From a virus, in IMG/VR virus record IMGVR_UViG_3300032087_001259, positions 1-25,958 of that record: a stretch of DNA of 25,958 bases; one strand, 5' to 3'. Shown here piece after piece: positions 14,106 to 18,920 of this stretch. The translations under genes and the position numbers were made by a program. Each line of letters opens with the position of its first letter. Positions within the stretch are counted from its first letter, which is position 1. The notes beneath the pieces are model-generated. The model was not told where the DNA came from. It did not search any database and worked only from the letters and a program-made list of their open reading frames with translations.

Positions 14106-14134
14106 TGGACAAAATACCTAAATTCGGATACAGT
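14106..14134 (+). promoter_or_regulatory. Candidate promoter for the terminase small subunit operon
   Basis: TGGACA (14106-14111), 17 bp, TACAGT (14129-14134): five and four matches to the sigma70 boxes. It lies directly downstream of the TGACACTAG repeats, so these could be activator or repressor sites. Confidence 0.45.
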
Positions 14135-14173
14135 CTTAATTAACTTAAAAATATCTTATTAGGAATTGAGAAT

Positions 14174-14668
14174 ATGGCTGGAAAACCAAACGTGTTGAAA
14201 ACCATGCACGATTTAACTCCCAAACAAAGAAAGTTTGTGGACATATATGTATCTGAGTATGGATTAATTAGCAAAACTGAAGCTGCTAAAAGAGCAGGAT
14301 ATGTTGCTAAAGATCCTCATACGATAGCATCAAAATTAACTAACCCAAATAGGAACCCACATGTCGTTAGATATTTAGAAAAGAAAATAGCGGAAGCTAA
14401 AAATAAATACGCGAACCCATTACGTTCATTCAAAAGATTTGAAAAATTTGGAGATGACGCTGCAAAGAAAAATCAGTTTGCATCTGCAATTAATGCTGAA
14501 TATAGATCTGGTCAATTAGCAGGAATGTTTGTTGATAAGAAAGAAGTAACTCATAATACTTTGGAGGGAATGTCGCGTGAACAACTTGAGAAACGCTTTG
14601 CAGAACTCGAATCAAAAATCGGAGAAGCAAAGAATATCATTAACGTTACACCAGAAGAAATTACTTAA
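14174..14668 (+). CDS. terS: Terminase small subunit
   Basis: A 164-aa protein with the Terminase_2-like signature: LTPKQRKFVDIYV (14-26), KTEAAKRAGYVAKDPHTIASKL with the helix-turn-helix, then NPHVVRYLEKKI, a central oligomerisation segment and an acidic helical C-terminus. The protein binds phage DNA at the packaging start site and feeds it to the large subunit. AGGAA lies 9 nt before ATG 14174. The large subunit is 4.2 kb away with the accessory cassette island in between, whereas these genes are usually adjacent. The repeats at 13986-14097 are a possible recognition site. Confidence 0.85.
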   Translation: MAGKPNVLKTMHDLTPKQRKFVDIYVSEYGLISKTEAAKRAGYVAKDPHTIASKLTNPNRNPHVVRYLEKKIAEAKNKYANPLRSFKRFEKFGDDAAKKNQFASAINAEYRSGQLAGMFVDKKEVTHNTLEGMSREQLEKRFAELESKIGEAKNIINVTPEEIT

Positions 14669-14774
14669 TAGCGGACAATGGGTTACTGTATTCAATCAAA
14701 TACACAATGCACATTTAAACGTATCAACTGGAACTGTAAAGGTAGAGATTAAAAATGGCAAAAAGAAAACCTAA
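14577..14774 (+). CDS. Small protein of unknown function with GTG start
   Basis: A 65-aa frame beginning at GTG 14577, eight nt after GGAGGG (14563-14568) and overlapping the small terminase gene by 92 nt. The C-terminal half (WVTVFNQIHNAHLNVSTGTVKVEI) has regular strand-like alternation and lies in otherwise unused sequence, so coding is plausible; the N-terminal half is forced by the overlap. It overlaps the next gene by 20 nt. Family not recognised; the start is the least certain part. Confidence 0.5.
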   Translation: MNNLRNALQNSNQKSEKQRISLTLHQKKLLNSGQWVTVFNQIHNAHLNVSTGTVKVEIKNGKKKT

Positions 14775-15078
14775 AATTTATAGAAAAACTATTCCTTTGA
14801 ATACTAAAAAGCTCGGTAAGAATATTGATGCCTATCCTTTTGTAGAAATTCAATGGCTTGATATCGAAGGTGATGCAGGTTGGTCTGATACTAAATCTTT
14901 ACTAAAATCCAAATTACCTACTTGCGTATCTAAAGGATATTTGGTATCTCAGAAAGGTGGAGTGACTAGGATATTTACTGATTACATACAATCTAAAACA
15001 GACGAAAGTTTTGAGAATATTGGTAACACAACAATAATTCCAACATCAGTTATACAGTCCATAAAGATATTAAACTAA
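14755..15078 (+). CDS. Conserved small protein of unknown function
   Basis: A 107-aa protein. A basic N-terminus (MAKRKPKIYRK) is followed by YPFVEIQWLDIEGDAGWSD, a central KGYLVSQKGGVTRIFTDYI stretch and a beta-rich C-terminus, suggesting a compact mostly-beta domain. Similar short proteins with W-x-D ... GW patterns are common in marine phages next to small terminase genes; function unknown. Its stop shares a base with the next start (TAATG). Confidence 0.65.
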   Translation: MAKRKPKIYRKTIPLNTKKLGKNIDAYPFVEIQWLDIEGDAGWSDTKSLLKSKLPTCVSKGYLVSQKGGVTRIFTDYIQSKTDESFENIGNTTIIPTSVIQSIKILN

Positions 15079-15245
15079 TGTATTATATTCTTTTACTTAA
15101 CGATTTGTATCACATGATTCCTATAACAAAGGAGTTATTAACTTCAATGCCTGTTGAAAAAGGTATGGATTTGTTCGAAGTGTGTAATGTTCTACGTGAA
15201 AACTTGACAGTAGAGGGTGTCTTTTTTGGGTGCACCTTGTCTTAA
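15078..15245 (+). CDS. 55-aa protein of unknown function
   Basis: The frame runs from ATG 15078 (in TAATG with the previous stop) to TAA 15243-15245. The translation begins MYYILLLNDLYHMIPITKEL and contains MPVEKGMDLFEVCNVLREN. The coupled start and the exact fit before the nuclease gene at 15250 support it. It is small and mildly hydrophobic at the N-terminus, with two Cys. No family was recognised. Confidence 0.6.
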   Translation: MYYILLLNDLYHMIPITKELLTSMPVEKGMDLFEVCNVLRENLTVEGVFFGCTLS

Positions 15246-15249
15246 ATAA

Positions 15250-15666
15250 ATGGCTTTAAAAAAACGAGAATCTTTACTCTTTCAAAGAGTTAAGCAACAT
15301 ATAAAAAATGCGCATTTTACAAGGATAGAAAGCTCAACTGTGCAAGGAATTCCAGACGTGCATGGGTGTATAGATTCTAGGTCTTTTTGGATTGAATTGA
15401 AGTCAACTGAAGACAAGTTACCTGTACTGTCCAAGTTCCAAATGGCGTGGGCTTATGAATATCAACGTCATGGTGGTAATATTTTTATCTTGCATCAGAC
15501 CCTCTCGCAGAGAGCCTTAAAACTTTACAGAGTGTCCGGTGGCGTGGATCCCTCGTCCCCATCCTCGTTTTCTCGTTCCCTCGTTCTCGTTTATACCTCA
15601 CCGGACCCTGTGCCGTCCCTGGCCTGGGAGCAGCTCAGGATGCAGCTGGTGAGAAATAGTTCTTGA
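15250..15666 (+). CDS. VRR-NUC / Holliday-junction-resolvase-like nuclease
   Basis: A 138-aa protein of the PD-(D/E)XK fold: ESLLF near the N-terminus (E7), GIPD (33-36), FWIELKS with E49 and K51, and FQMAWAYEYQRHGGNIFILH closing the core by about residue 85. Such VRR-NUC proteins act on branched DNA; in phages they probably resolve replication or recombination intermediates before packaging. From about residue 97 the DNA changes character: the last 40 or so codons consist of the first CTCGTT array and a GC-rich box of the cassette island. The C-terminal tail (Ser/Pro-rich) therefore looks appended by a repeat element rather than conserved. Confidence 0.8.
   Translation: MALKKRESLLFQRVKQHIKNAHFTRIESSTVQGIPDVHGCIDSRSFWIELKSTEDKLPVLSKFQMAWAYEYQRHGGNIFILHQTLSQRALKLYRVSGGVDPSSPSSFSRSLVLVYTSPDPVPSLAWEQLRMQLVRNSS
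15552..15651 (+). repeat. CTCGTT array plus GC-rich box, module a
   Basis: Five CTCGT units start at 15552, 15564, 15572, 15580 and 15586, followed after about 28 nt by CCTGGCCTGGGAGCAGCTC...CAGCTGG. The module forms the 3' end of the VRR-NUC gene and is followed by TTGACA at 15663. Confidence 0.7.
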
Positions 15667-15690
15667 CACAGATTCTCGTTGTGATAAAAG
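15663..15690 (+). promoter_or_regulatory. Candidate promoter after module a
   Basis: A perfect TTGACA (15663-15668), 16 bp, TAAAAG (15685-15690). Predicted start near 15697. It drives the candidate small RNA at 15697-15821. An extra CTCGTT lies in the spacer at 15675. Confidence 0.5.
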
Positions 15691-15696
15691 GAAAAT

Positions 15697-15821
15697 AGTT
15701 AATAATGTCTGTAGTGAGCAAAAGCTGGGCCCGCCGTCCATGGAGAGCAGGACACCGCGAAACCTCACTTAGTATTTTTAGCCTCTTTGTGCGGCCACCG
15801 TGAGGTGGCCGTTTCTCGTTT
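15697..15821 (+). ncRNA. Candidate small RNA bounded by promoter and hairpin terminator
   Basis: About 125 nt with a sigma70-like promoter just upstream and a strong hairpin at the end, but no convincing gene. The interior contains GGGCCC and a GTCC/GGAC pairing, so internal folding is possible. A 32-codon ORF (15705-15803) exists but ends inside the terminator loop and has poor start signals. The RNA call is inference from the flanking signals. Confidence 0.35.
15792..15821 (+). terminator. Hairpin terminator with GNRA loop
   Basis: CGGCCACC (15792-15799), loop GTGA, GGTGGCCG (15804-15811), then TTTCTCGTTT. The stem is a perfect 8 bp, the loop is a GNRA-type tetraloop, and the T-rich tail is itself the first CTCGTT unit of module b. 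Confidence 0.65.
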
Positions 15822-15911
15822 AAAATCCTCGTTTCTCGTTTTCTCGTTCCTCGTTTAGCCCAACCCCCCTGCAGCGTAGCAGCTGGCACCAGGATCCCAG
15901 CTGGCGTCCCA
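15815..15911 (+). repeat. CTCGTT array plus GC-rich box, module b
   Basis: CTCGTT starts at 15815, 15828, 15835, 15843 and 15850, followed by CAGCTGGCACCAGGATCCC and AGCTGGCGTCCCAGCG. It is entirely outside convincing genes. The remaining 50 nt to the next promoter are AT-rich. Confidence 0.7.
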
Positions 15912-15962
15912 GCGAAAGATTCCTGATCCTGTAGAAGAAGAAAATATTTCTAAAAAAACTTC

Positions 15963-15991
15963 TTGACATCTATCCCATGAGGTCTTATCTA
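15963..15991 (+). promoter_or_regulatory. Candidate promoter after module b
   Basis: A perfect TTGACA (15963-15968), 17 bp, TATCTA (15986-15991). Predicted transcription start near 15998, immediately before an ATG at 15999. Confidence 0.55.
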
Positions 15992-15998
15992 TACACAC

Positions 15999-16073
15999 AT
16001 GTGGATTTTATATACAACAACGATTTACCTTGTGCTGTTGTTCGGCACAGGCATTATATCGTTTAACTTTTAG
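15999..16073 (+). CDS. Possible leaderless 24-aa hydrophobic peptide (leader peptide)
   Basis: The frame opens at the first ATG of the predicted transcript, about one base from the inferred start of transcription, and ends TAG at 16071-16073, overlapping the AGGAGG ribosome site of the next gene. The peptide is almost wholly hydrophobic (begins MWILYTTTIYLVLLF), with one membrane span. A 9-bp hairpin (16029-16051) lies within it. It may be a true micropeptide, a regulatory leader or chance; the promoter distance and stop/ribosome-site overlap are the supporting facts. Confidence 0.35.
   Translation: MWILYTTTIYLVLLFGTGIISFNF
16029..16051 (+). promoter_or_regulatory. Leader hairpin
   Basis: CTTGTGCTG (16029-16037), loop TTGTT, CGGCACAGG (16043-16051): nine pairs including two G-T. 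It lies in the 84-nt leader of the gene at 16082 and could gate its translation. Confidence 0.4.
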
Positions 16074-16081
16074 GAGGACTA

Positions 16082-16375
16082 ATGATAAGCAACAAAGAGG
16101 CGGAGAGTAACATCGTTTACTCGTGCCCCGACCACGGAAAAGAAACATACTTCGCAATCAAAAAGCTGGAGAGAAAGATGAAGATGCGTGACTTCGTATA
16201 TGTTTGGTTTAAGCACCGTAAATACAATGAAAAGATGTGGGTGAGGATTACCAAAGGCAGTAGACTAAAAGGCGAAGGTCTTCTGAATAATGTTCCAAGA
16301 ATCTTAACCAAGCTGCAGTTACACCAACCTGTCAAATTCAAAACTGATGTGGAGGGAATCACATGGGGTCGTTAA
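16082..16375 (+). CDS. DUF2314-like protein
   Basis: A 97-aa protein with a strong AGGAGG site before ATG 16082. After a short N-terminus with CPDHGKE, the region from about residue 36 (DFVYVWFKHRKYNEKMWVRIT ... GEGLLNNVPRILTKLQLHQPVKF ... GITW) matches the DUF2314 pattern: a strand ending in MWV, then G-x-L-N-x-P and a final I-T-W. Such domains occur in bacteria next to toxin or immunity genes and singly; biochemistry unknown. GC content is clearly higher than in the replication block, consistent with recent acquisition as part of the cassette island. It overlaps the next gene by 13 nt. Confidence 0.6.
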   Translation: MISNKEAESNIVYSCPDHGKETYFAIKKLERKMKMRDFVYVWFKHRKYNEKMWVRITKGSRLKGEGLLNNVPRILTKLQLHQPVKFKTDVEGITWGR

Positions 16376-16707
16376 AACAATGGGTAAAAGCTCGTGTTGC
16401 AGAAGGAGCTTTCACAATTAAAGATATACTCAGCCACGGATGCGTGGCTGGGTGGCCGCATCTCACCTATCATTCCGATACATGTAAACTGTATGATCAA
16501 TACGTTGATGACATTTGGAATCTCGTGAATGAAGGCGCGGACCAATGTGGTCAGACTGCAATGGAGTTCATCGCAGGATGGAATCATAAGGCAGCATCCG
16601 ATGACTCGTTTAAGAATAATCTCGTTTGGTTCGCCGTTGAAGAGATCTGCCAACAACTGGATTATGATCAGGACCTGGCAGCTGGTGCTGCTCCGAAGCA
16701 GGAGTAG
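16363..16707 (+). CDS. Conserved phage protein (DUF7222-like)
   Basis: A 114-aa protein. The pattern DILSHGCVAGWPHLTYHSDTCKLYDQYVDDIW ... GWN ... NNLVWFAVEEICQQL matches a small phage family with invariant H-G-C and a closing W-F-A-x-E helix (I believe DUF7222; function unknown). The protein is predicted to be mostly helical. The last 11 residues are coded by a GC-rich box of the island, ending LAAGAAPKQE, and may not be ancestral. The gene starts inside the previous one and is followed after 2 bases by the next ATG. Confidence 0.65.
   Translation: MGSLKQWVKARVAEGAFTIKDILSHGCVAGWPHLTYHSDTCKLYDQYVDDIWNLVNEGADQCGQTAMEFIAGWNHKAASDDSFKNNLVWFAVEEICQQLDYDQDLAAGAAPKQE
16605..16690 (+). repeat. CTCGTT pair plus GC-rich box, module c (weak)
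   Basis: CTCGTT at 16605 and 16621, then ACCTGGCAGCTGGTGCTGCTCC. It lies within the 3' end of the DUF7222-like gene, where the CTCGTT parts also encode conserved residues, so this copy is the least certain. Confidence 0.4.
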
Positions 16708-16709
16708 AT

Positions 16710-16892
16710 ATGTTTGCCATCTTTATCCTCATATTCTGTGCCATTCTATATCCTGAGCTTACCGGATATGCCTTCTGGATCCTCGTTGCCGTTCTCGTGA
16801 TGATGTTCCAGGATACAGAGAACTACCTGACTGGCCTGGCGCCAGCACCAGCTCAGGAAATGCTCTATGGATCGGTGAATTTTTTTGTTTGA
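16710..16892 (+). CDS. Small membrane protein
   Basis: A 60-aa protein with GGAG 8 nt before ATG 16710. Residues 2-13 and about 18-33 are strongly hydrophobic (FAIFILIFCAIL; GYAFWILVAVLVMMF), giving one or two membrane spans with Pro-Glu between them. The C-terminal 25 residues (DTENYLTGLAPAPAQEM...) are encoded by module d and compare with the end of the preceding protein (LAAGAAPKQE). Possible envelope or exclusion function; no family recognised. A promoter for the next gene starts at its stop codon. Confidence 0.6.
   Translation: MFAIFILIFCAILYPELTGYAFWILVAVLVMMFQDTENYLTGLAPAPAQEMLYGSVNFFV
16782..16855 (+). repeat. CTCGTT pair plus CTGGCGCCAG box, module d
   Basis: CTCGTT at 16782 and CTCGTG at 16794, then CTGGCGCCAG (16836-16845) and CACCAGCTCAGG. 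It overlaps the C-terminal codons of the small membrane protein. Confidence 0.55.
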
Positions 16893-16916
16893 CAATTCTC
16901 CCATGTATGATAAGAC
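16889..16916 (+). promoter_or_regulatory. Candidate promoter after module d
   Basis: A perfect TTGACA (16889-16894), 16 bp, TAAGAC (16911-16916). Predicted start near 16923, followed by AAAGGAG and ATG 16950. Confidence 0.5.
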
Positions 16917-16949
16917 TGTGATGTTTAACAAATAACAAAGGAGTTAAAA

Positions 16950-17333
16950 ATGGGACTAGATCAATACGCAGGTTTTCGTGATAGCAACGGCGAAGTTCAT
17001 GAAAACTTTTATTGGAGAAAACACGCGAGATTACAACAGTTCTTCGCAGGTGAGTTTGAAAAGCAGAAAGATAGAAAGGGCGATGGTTCTTTCGATCTTG
17101 GTTTCAATGGTGGCGAGGGTGGTGTAAAAATTACTGAGGAAGTAGTCAAGAGGCTAGAGGAACAAGTCAAGAGTGGCTATTACGATTGCTTTGCACCTGA
17201 TGGTTTCTTTTGGGGACAACAGTTTCAAGAGGAGCAGGTGAAAGAGTACAAAGCCCAAGATGAAAAATTTTTGGAGTGGTGTAAGGAACAACTACAGAAA
17301 GGTAAAGAGATTGGCTACGATTGTAGTTGGTAA
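16950..17333 (+). CDS. Conserved protein of the MGLDxYA type, function unknown
   Basis: A 127-aa protein with strong AAAGGAG before ATG 16950. It starts MGLDQYAGF and has NFYWRKHARLQQFFAGEF, LEEQVKSG and GFFWG, the layout of a widespread phage and bacterial family (sometimes misannotated as phosphoglycerate kinase) with a YWRKH motif and a Y-D-x-x-W ending, here YDCSW. Probably a small alpha/beta protein; biochemical role unknown. It stands alone in its own cassette with a promoter upstream and two strong hairpins downstream. Codon use is less AT-biased than in the replication genes. Confidence 0.7.
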   Translation: MGLDQYAGFRDSNGEVHENFYWRKHARLQQFFAGEFEKQKDRKGDGSFDLGFNGGEGGVKITEEVVKRLEEQVKSGYYDCFAPDGFFWGQQFQEEQVKEYKAQDEKFLEWCKEQLQKGKEIGYDCSW

Positions 17334-17343
17334 ATAATTTACT

Positions 17344-17367
17344 TGTCGCCGTTTAACAACGGCGACA
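17344..17367 (+). terminator. Perfect 10-bp hairpin after the MGLDxYA gene
   Basis: TGTCGCCGTT (17344-17353), loop TAAC, AACGGCGACA (17358-17367), eleven bases after the stop codon. No T-run follows, so it may act as a 3'-end stabiliser or Rho-linked terminator rather than a classic intrinsic one. Confidence 0.55.
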
Positions 17368-17373
17368 GGATTT

Positions 17374-17420
17374 GGTGAGGGGTCTTTTGTCAGAGTAGCT
17401 CCTGTTTTAGACCTCTCTCC
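17374..17420 (+). terminator. Second, long-stem hairpin
   Basis: GGTGAGGGGTCT (17374-17385) pairs with AGACCTCTCTCC (17409-17420): 12 positions with one mismatch and one G-T, and a 23-nt loop. It directly precedes the CTCGTT array of module e. Confidence 0.5.
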
Positions 17421-17425
17421 TAATC

Positions 17426-17502
17426 CTCGTTCTCGTCCTCGTTTCTCGTAGAAGCCTTCTTACTTTTCAGTTCAGGGACTGGCGCCAGACACCAGCTGGC
17501 AG
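17426..17502 (+). repeat. CTCGTT array plus CTGGCGCCAG box, module e
   Basis: CTCGT units start at 17426, 17432, 17438 and 17445, followed by GGACTGGCGCCAG (palindrome 17479-17488) and ACACCAGCTGGCAGG. This is the cleanest intergenic copy. It shares GGACTGGCGCC with module f and CTGGCGCCAG with module d. Confidence 0.7.
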
Positions 17503-17542
17503 GTAAGCGTGCAGAGAAGTTCTACTTTTTTTATTTTTTTTC

Positions 17543-17570
17543 TTGAAGCAGGAGACAGATGTGATATTAA
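17543..17570 (+). promoter_or_regulatory. Candidate promoter after module e
   Basis: TTGAAG (17543-17548), 16 bp, TATTAA (17565-17570). Predicted start near 17577, just before AAAGGAG and ATG 17593. Confidence 0.45.
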
Positions 17571-17592
17571 TTTAGAAACAAAGGAGTTACAA

Positions 17593-17769
17593 ATGGCAGA
17601 ACAAAACGAATCACATTTCCAAGTACAAGACGAAAACAAAGCTAGAAAGTTCGAAGCTAACAAAAAGAAAAGGGAAGAGGTTAAACAGTTCATCGATAGA
17701 TGCGATGAAAGAAAGTTAACAGAAATTCATGCTGAGGTTACAAGACTGAAGAGAGGGTTTTATCTCTAA
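17593..17769 (+). CDS. Small charged helical protein
   Basis: A 58-aa protein. The start at 17593 follows AAAGGAG; a longer in-frame reading from 17509 would code through promoter and T-rich sequence and is rejected. The protein is almost entirely charged (K, E, R, D, Q) and probably a single long helix (ENKARKFEANKKKREEVKQF). No family was recognised. It forms its own cassette: promoter after module e, gene, module f. Confidence 0.6.
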   Translation: MAEQNESHFQVQDENKARKFEANKKKREEVKQFIDRCDERKLTEIHAEVTRLKRGFYL

Positions 17770-17777
17770 TGCTGTTC

Positions 17778-17862
17778 CTCGTTCTCGTTGTCGTTACGTT
17801 TGCATTCCTCGTTATTTCCTCTTAAAGGACTGGCGCCCAGTTCCAGCAGAAGCTGATGCTGG
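17778..17862 (+). repeat. CTCGTT array plus GGCGCC box, module f
   Basis: CTCGTT at 17778, 17784 and 17808 (with TCGTTACGTT between), then GGACTGGCGCC (17827-17837) and CCAGCAGAAGCTGATGCTGG. It begins 8 nt after the stop of the 58-aa gene. Confidence 0.65.
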
Positions 17863-17885
17863 GAAAATTTCGCCATGAGGTGTAG

Positions 17886-17917
17886 GTCGCATTGAGGTTT
17901 AAATCTTAATGTGCGTT
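17886..17917 (+). other. Imperfect hairpin between module f and the next promoter
   Basis: CGCATTGAGGTTT is complementary to AAATCTTAATGTGCG with a 2-nt bulge and G-T pairs, centred on TTTAAA. The rest of the 17863-17954 stretch is plain sequence with a T8 run at about 17932. No ORF with a start signal is seen. Confidence 0.35.
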
Positions 17918-17954
17918 GCTCTATGGAAGACTTTTTTTTAGATAAAAAAAGAAT

Positions 17955-17983
17955 TTGCATTATCTTTTAAAATAAATTAGATT
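17955..17983 (+). promoter_or_regulatory. Candidate promoter after module f
   Basis: TTGCAT (17955-17960), 17 bp, TAGATT (17978-17983). The start region overlaps the small inverted repeat AGATTT/AAATCT (17980-17996). Confidence 0.45.
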
Positions 17984-18032
17984 TAAGACAAATCTATATT
18001 TTATAGATTAACAATTAACAAAGGACAAAAAC

Positions 18033-18446
18033 ATGACGACACAAAAAGCAAAAAAAGTTCTTTTAGAAAAGAACGAAAAGCAAGTGTGCAATTCATTTAT
18101 AGATCAAGCATATTTGTTTAGTAAGTACCAAACTTTAAAAGCAGATACAAAAGAATTAGTAGCTGAATATTTTTTAAAGTTAAAACAAAACATAATCATT
18201 TTATCTAACACTAGATATATTCAAAAAATTGAAAGATCGAGCAGAAGATTTGATAGCAAGACTTTCATTGATTATGTTAATGGCAAGGCAACAACTGATG
18301 AAAAAATAAGTTATAAAGAGTTGCAATTAACTCTTAATGGCTTTTTTAAACAAATCAAAGTTGTTGAGTTAAAACCCTTTGATGATAAACTTGAAAAAGA
18401 AAAAAGAACAAAAACTAAAAAAGGAGAAATAACAAATGCCAAATAA
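18033..18446 (+). CDS. Lys-rich protein of unknown function
   Basis: A 137-aa protein with AAAGGA before ATG 18033. Mostly helical, with NEKQVCNSFIDQAYLFSKYQTLKADTKELVAEYFLKLKQNIIIL in the first half and a Lys/Glu-rich tail. Base composition returns to the AT-rich style of the rest of the genome, so this gene lies outside the GC-richer island. It overlaps the next gene by 11 nt and is translationally coupled to it. No family recognised. Confidence 0.6.
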   Translation: MTTQKAKKVLLEKNEKQVCNSFIDQAYLFSKYQTLKADTKELVAEYFLKLKQNIIILSNTRYIQKIERSSRRFDSKTFIDYVNGKATTDEKISYKELQLTLNGFFKQIKVVELKPFDDKLEKEKRTKTKKGEITNAK

Positions 18447-18735
18447 TAACGACAACAACCTACCCTCAATGAGTGTTTTATCTCAAATGATACAGACGAC
18501 TATGCAGAACAAAGGCATAGACCAATCAAGAGTGCAATCACTATTGAACGAAGATCAACATGGTAAAACTCTTAACTATCAAATACTCTATAAGTTATTA
18601 GAGAGTGCAGTTGAGGAATTTATCTTAATCAACAATGGCAATCCTTTAGCTGATGACTTTAGAAATAGAGTTGTTGATAAAATGTCAGATGTGGTCAATA
18701 TGTTAATGGGCAACCAACCACCAAACAATAGCTAA
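18436..18735 (+). CDS. Small protein of unknown function
   Basis: A 99-aa protein with a strong AAAAGGAG ribosome site before ATG 18436. N-terminus Asn/Ser-rich (MPNNNDNNLPSMS), then two helices (VLSQMIQTTMQNKG; YQILYKLLESAVEEFILI) and a Pro/Asn-rich end. A helical scaffold or regulator is possible, but nothing diagnostic is visible. Last gene before the packaging and structural block; a perfect hairpin follows 12 nt after the stop. Confidence 0.6.
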   Translation: MPNNNDNNLPSMSVLSQMIQTTMQNKGIDQSRVQSLLNEDQHGKTLNYQILYKLLESAVEEFILINNGNPLADDFRNRVVDKMSDVVNMLMGNQPPNNS

Positions 18736-18747
18736 CCAATCCCTCAC

Positions 18748-18770
18748 GCGTGGCGACATGGTCGCCACGC
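18748..18770 (+). terminator. Perfect 10-bp GC-rich hairpin before the large terminase
   Basis: GCGTGGCGAC (18748-18757), 3-nt loop ATG, GTCGCCACGC (18761-18770). No T-run follows directly, but a nearly G-free C-rich stretch does, a combination compatible with Rho-dependent termination or with a DNA-level signal. Confidence 0.55.
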
Positions 18771-18793
18771 AATCCTACTCGCGACCTCAATAG

Positions 18794-18868
18794 AGGTACC
18801 AACCACCCAACAAAACTCAATCACCAAACCCGACACTCGCCCCCCCTTTTTTGCTTTGTATGGTACCT
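18794..18868 (+). other. C/A-rich, nearly G-free stretch flanked by an 8-bp inverted repeat
   Basis: AGGTACCA (18794-18801) and TGGTACCT (18861-18868) flank a region with no G for about 30 nt (18801-18830) and then a C7-T6 run (18840-18852). No gene is present. Candidate packaging (cos/pac) or Rho-loading site; unproven. Confidence 0.45.
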
Positions 18869-18879
18869 GACGCGGTGGC

Positions 18880-18907
18880 TTTACAACCGATTTCATACGT
18901 GTATAGA
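18880..18907 (+). promoter_or_regulatory. Candidate promoter for the large terminase
   Basis: TTTACA (18880-18885), 16 bp, TATAGA (18902-18907). Predicted start near 18914, only about 7 nt before ATG 18921, with no ribosome site between: a nearly leaderless message. Confidence 0.5.
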
Positions 18908-18920
18908 TATATAAATACTT

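Noticed and set aside
15705-15803. 32-codon ORF as a gene
   Set aside because: Poor ribosome site spacing, stop inside the terminator loop, no recognisable sequence; kept only as part of the candidate RNA.
15552-15855. CTCGTT arrays as a CRISPR array
   Set aside because: Units are 6 bp with 0-7 bp between them and no spacers; far too short and irregular for CRISPR.
16372-16756. Minus- and alternate-frame ORFs over the DUF7222-like gene
   Set aside because: Shadows of a gene with a recognised conserved pattern and good start context.
17509-17592. Upstream extension of the 58-aa gene to 17509
   Set aside because: It would translate promoter and T-rich sequence; ATG 17593 follows AAAGGAG.
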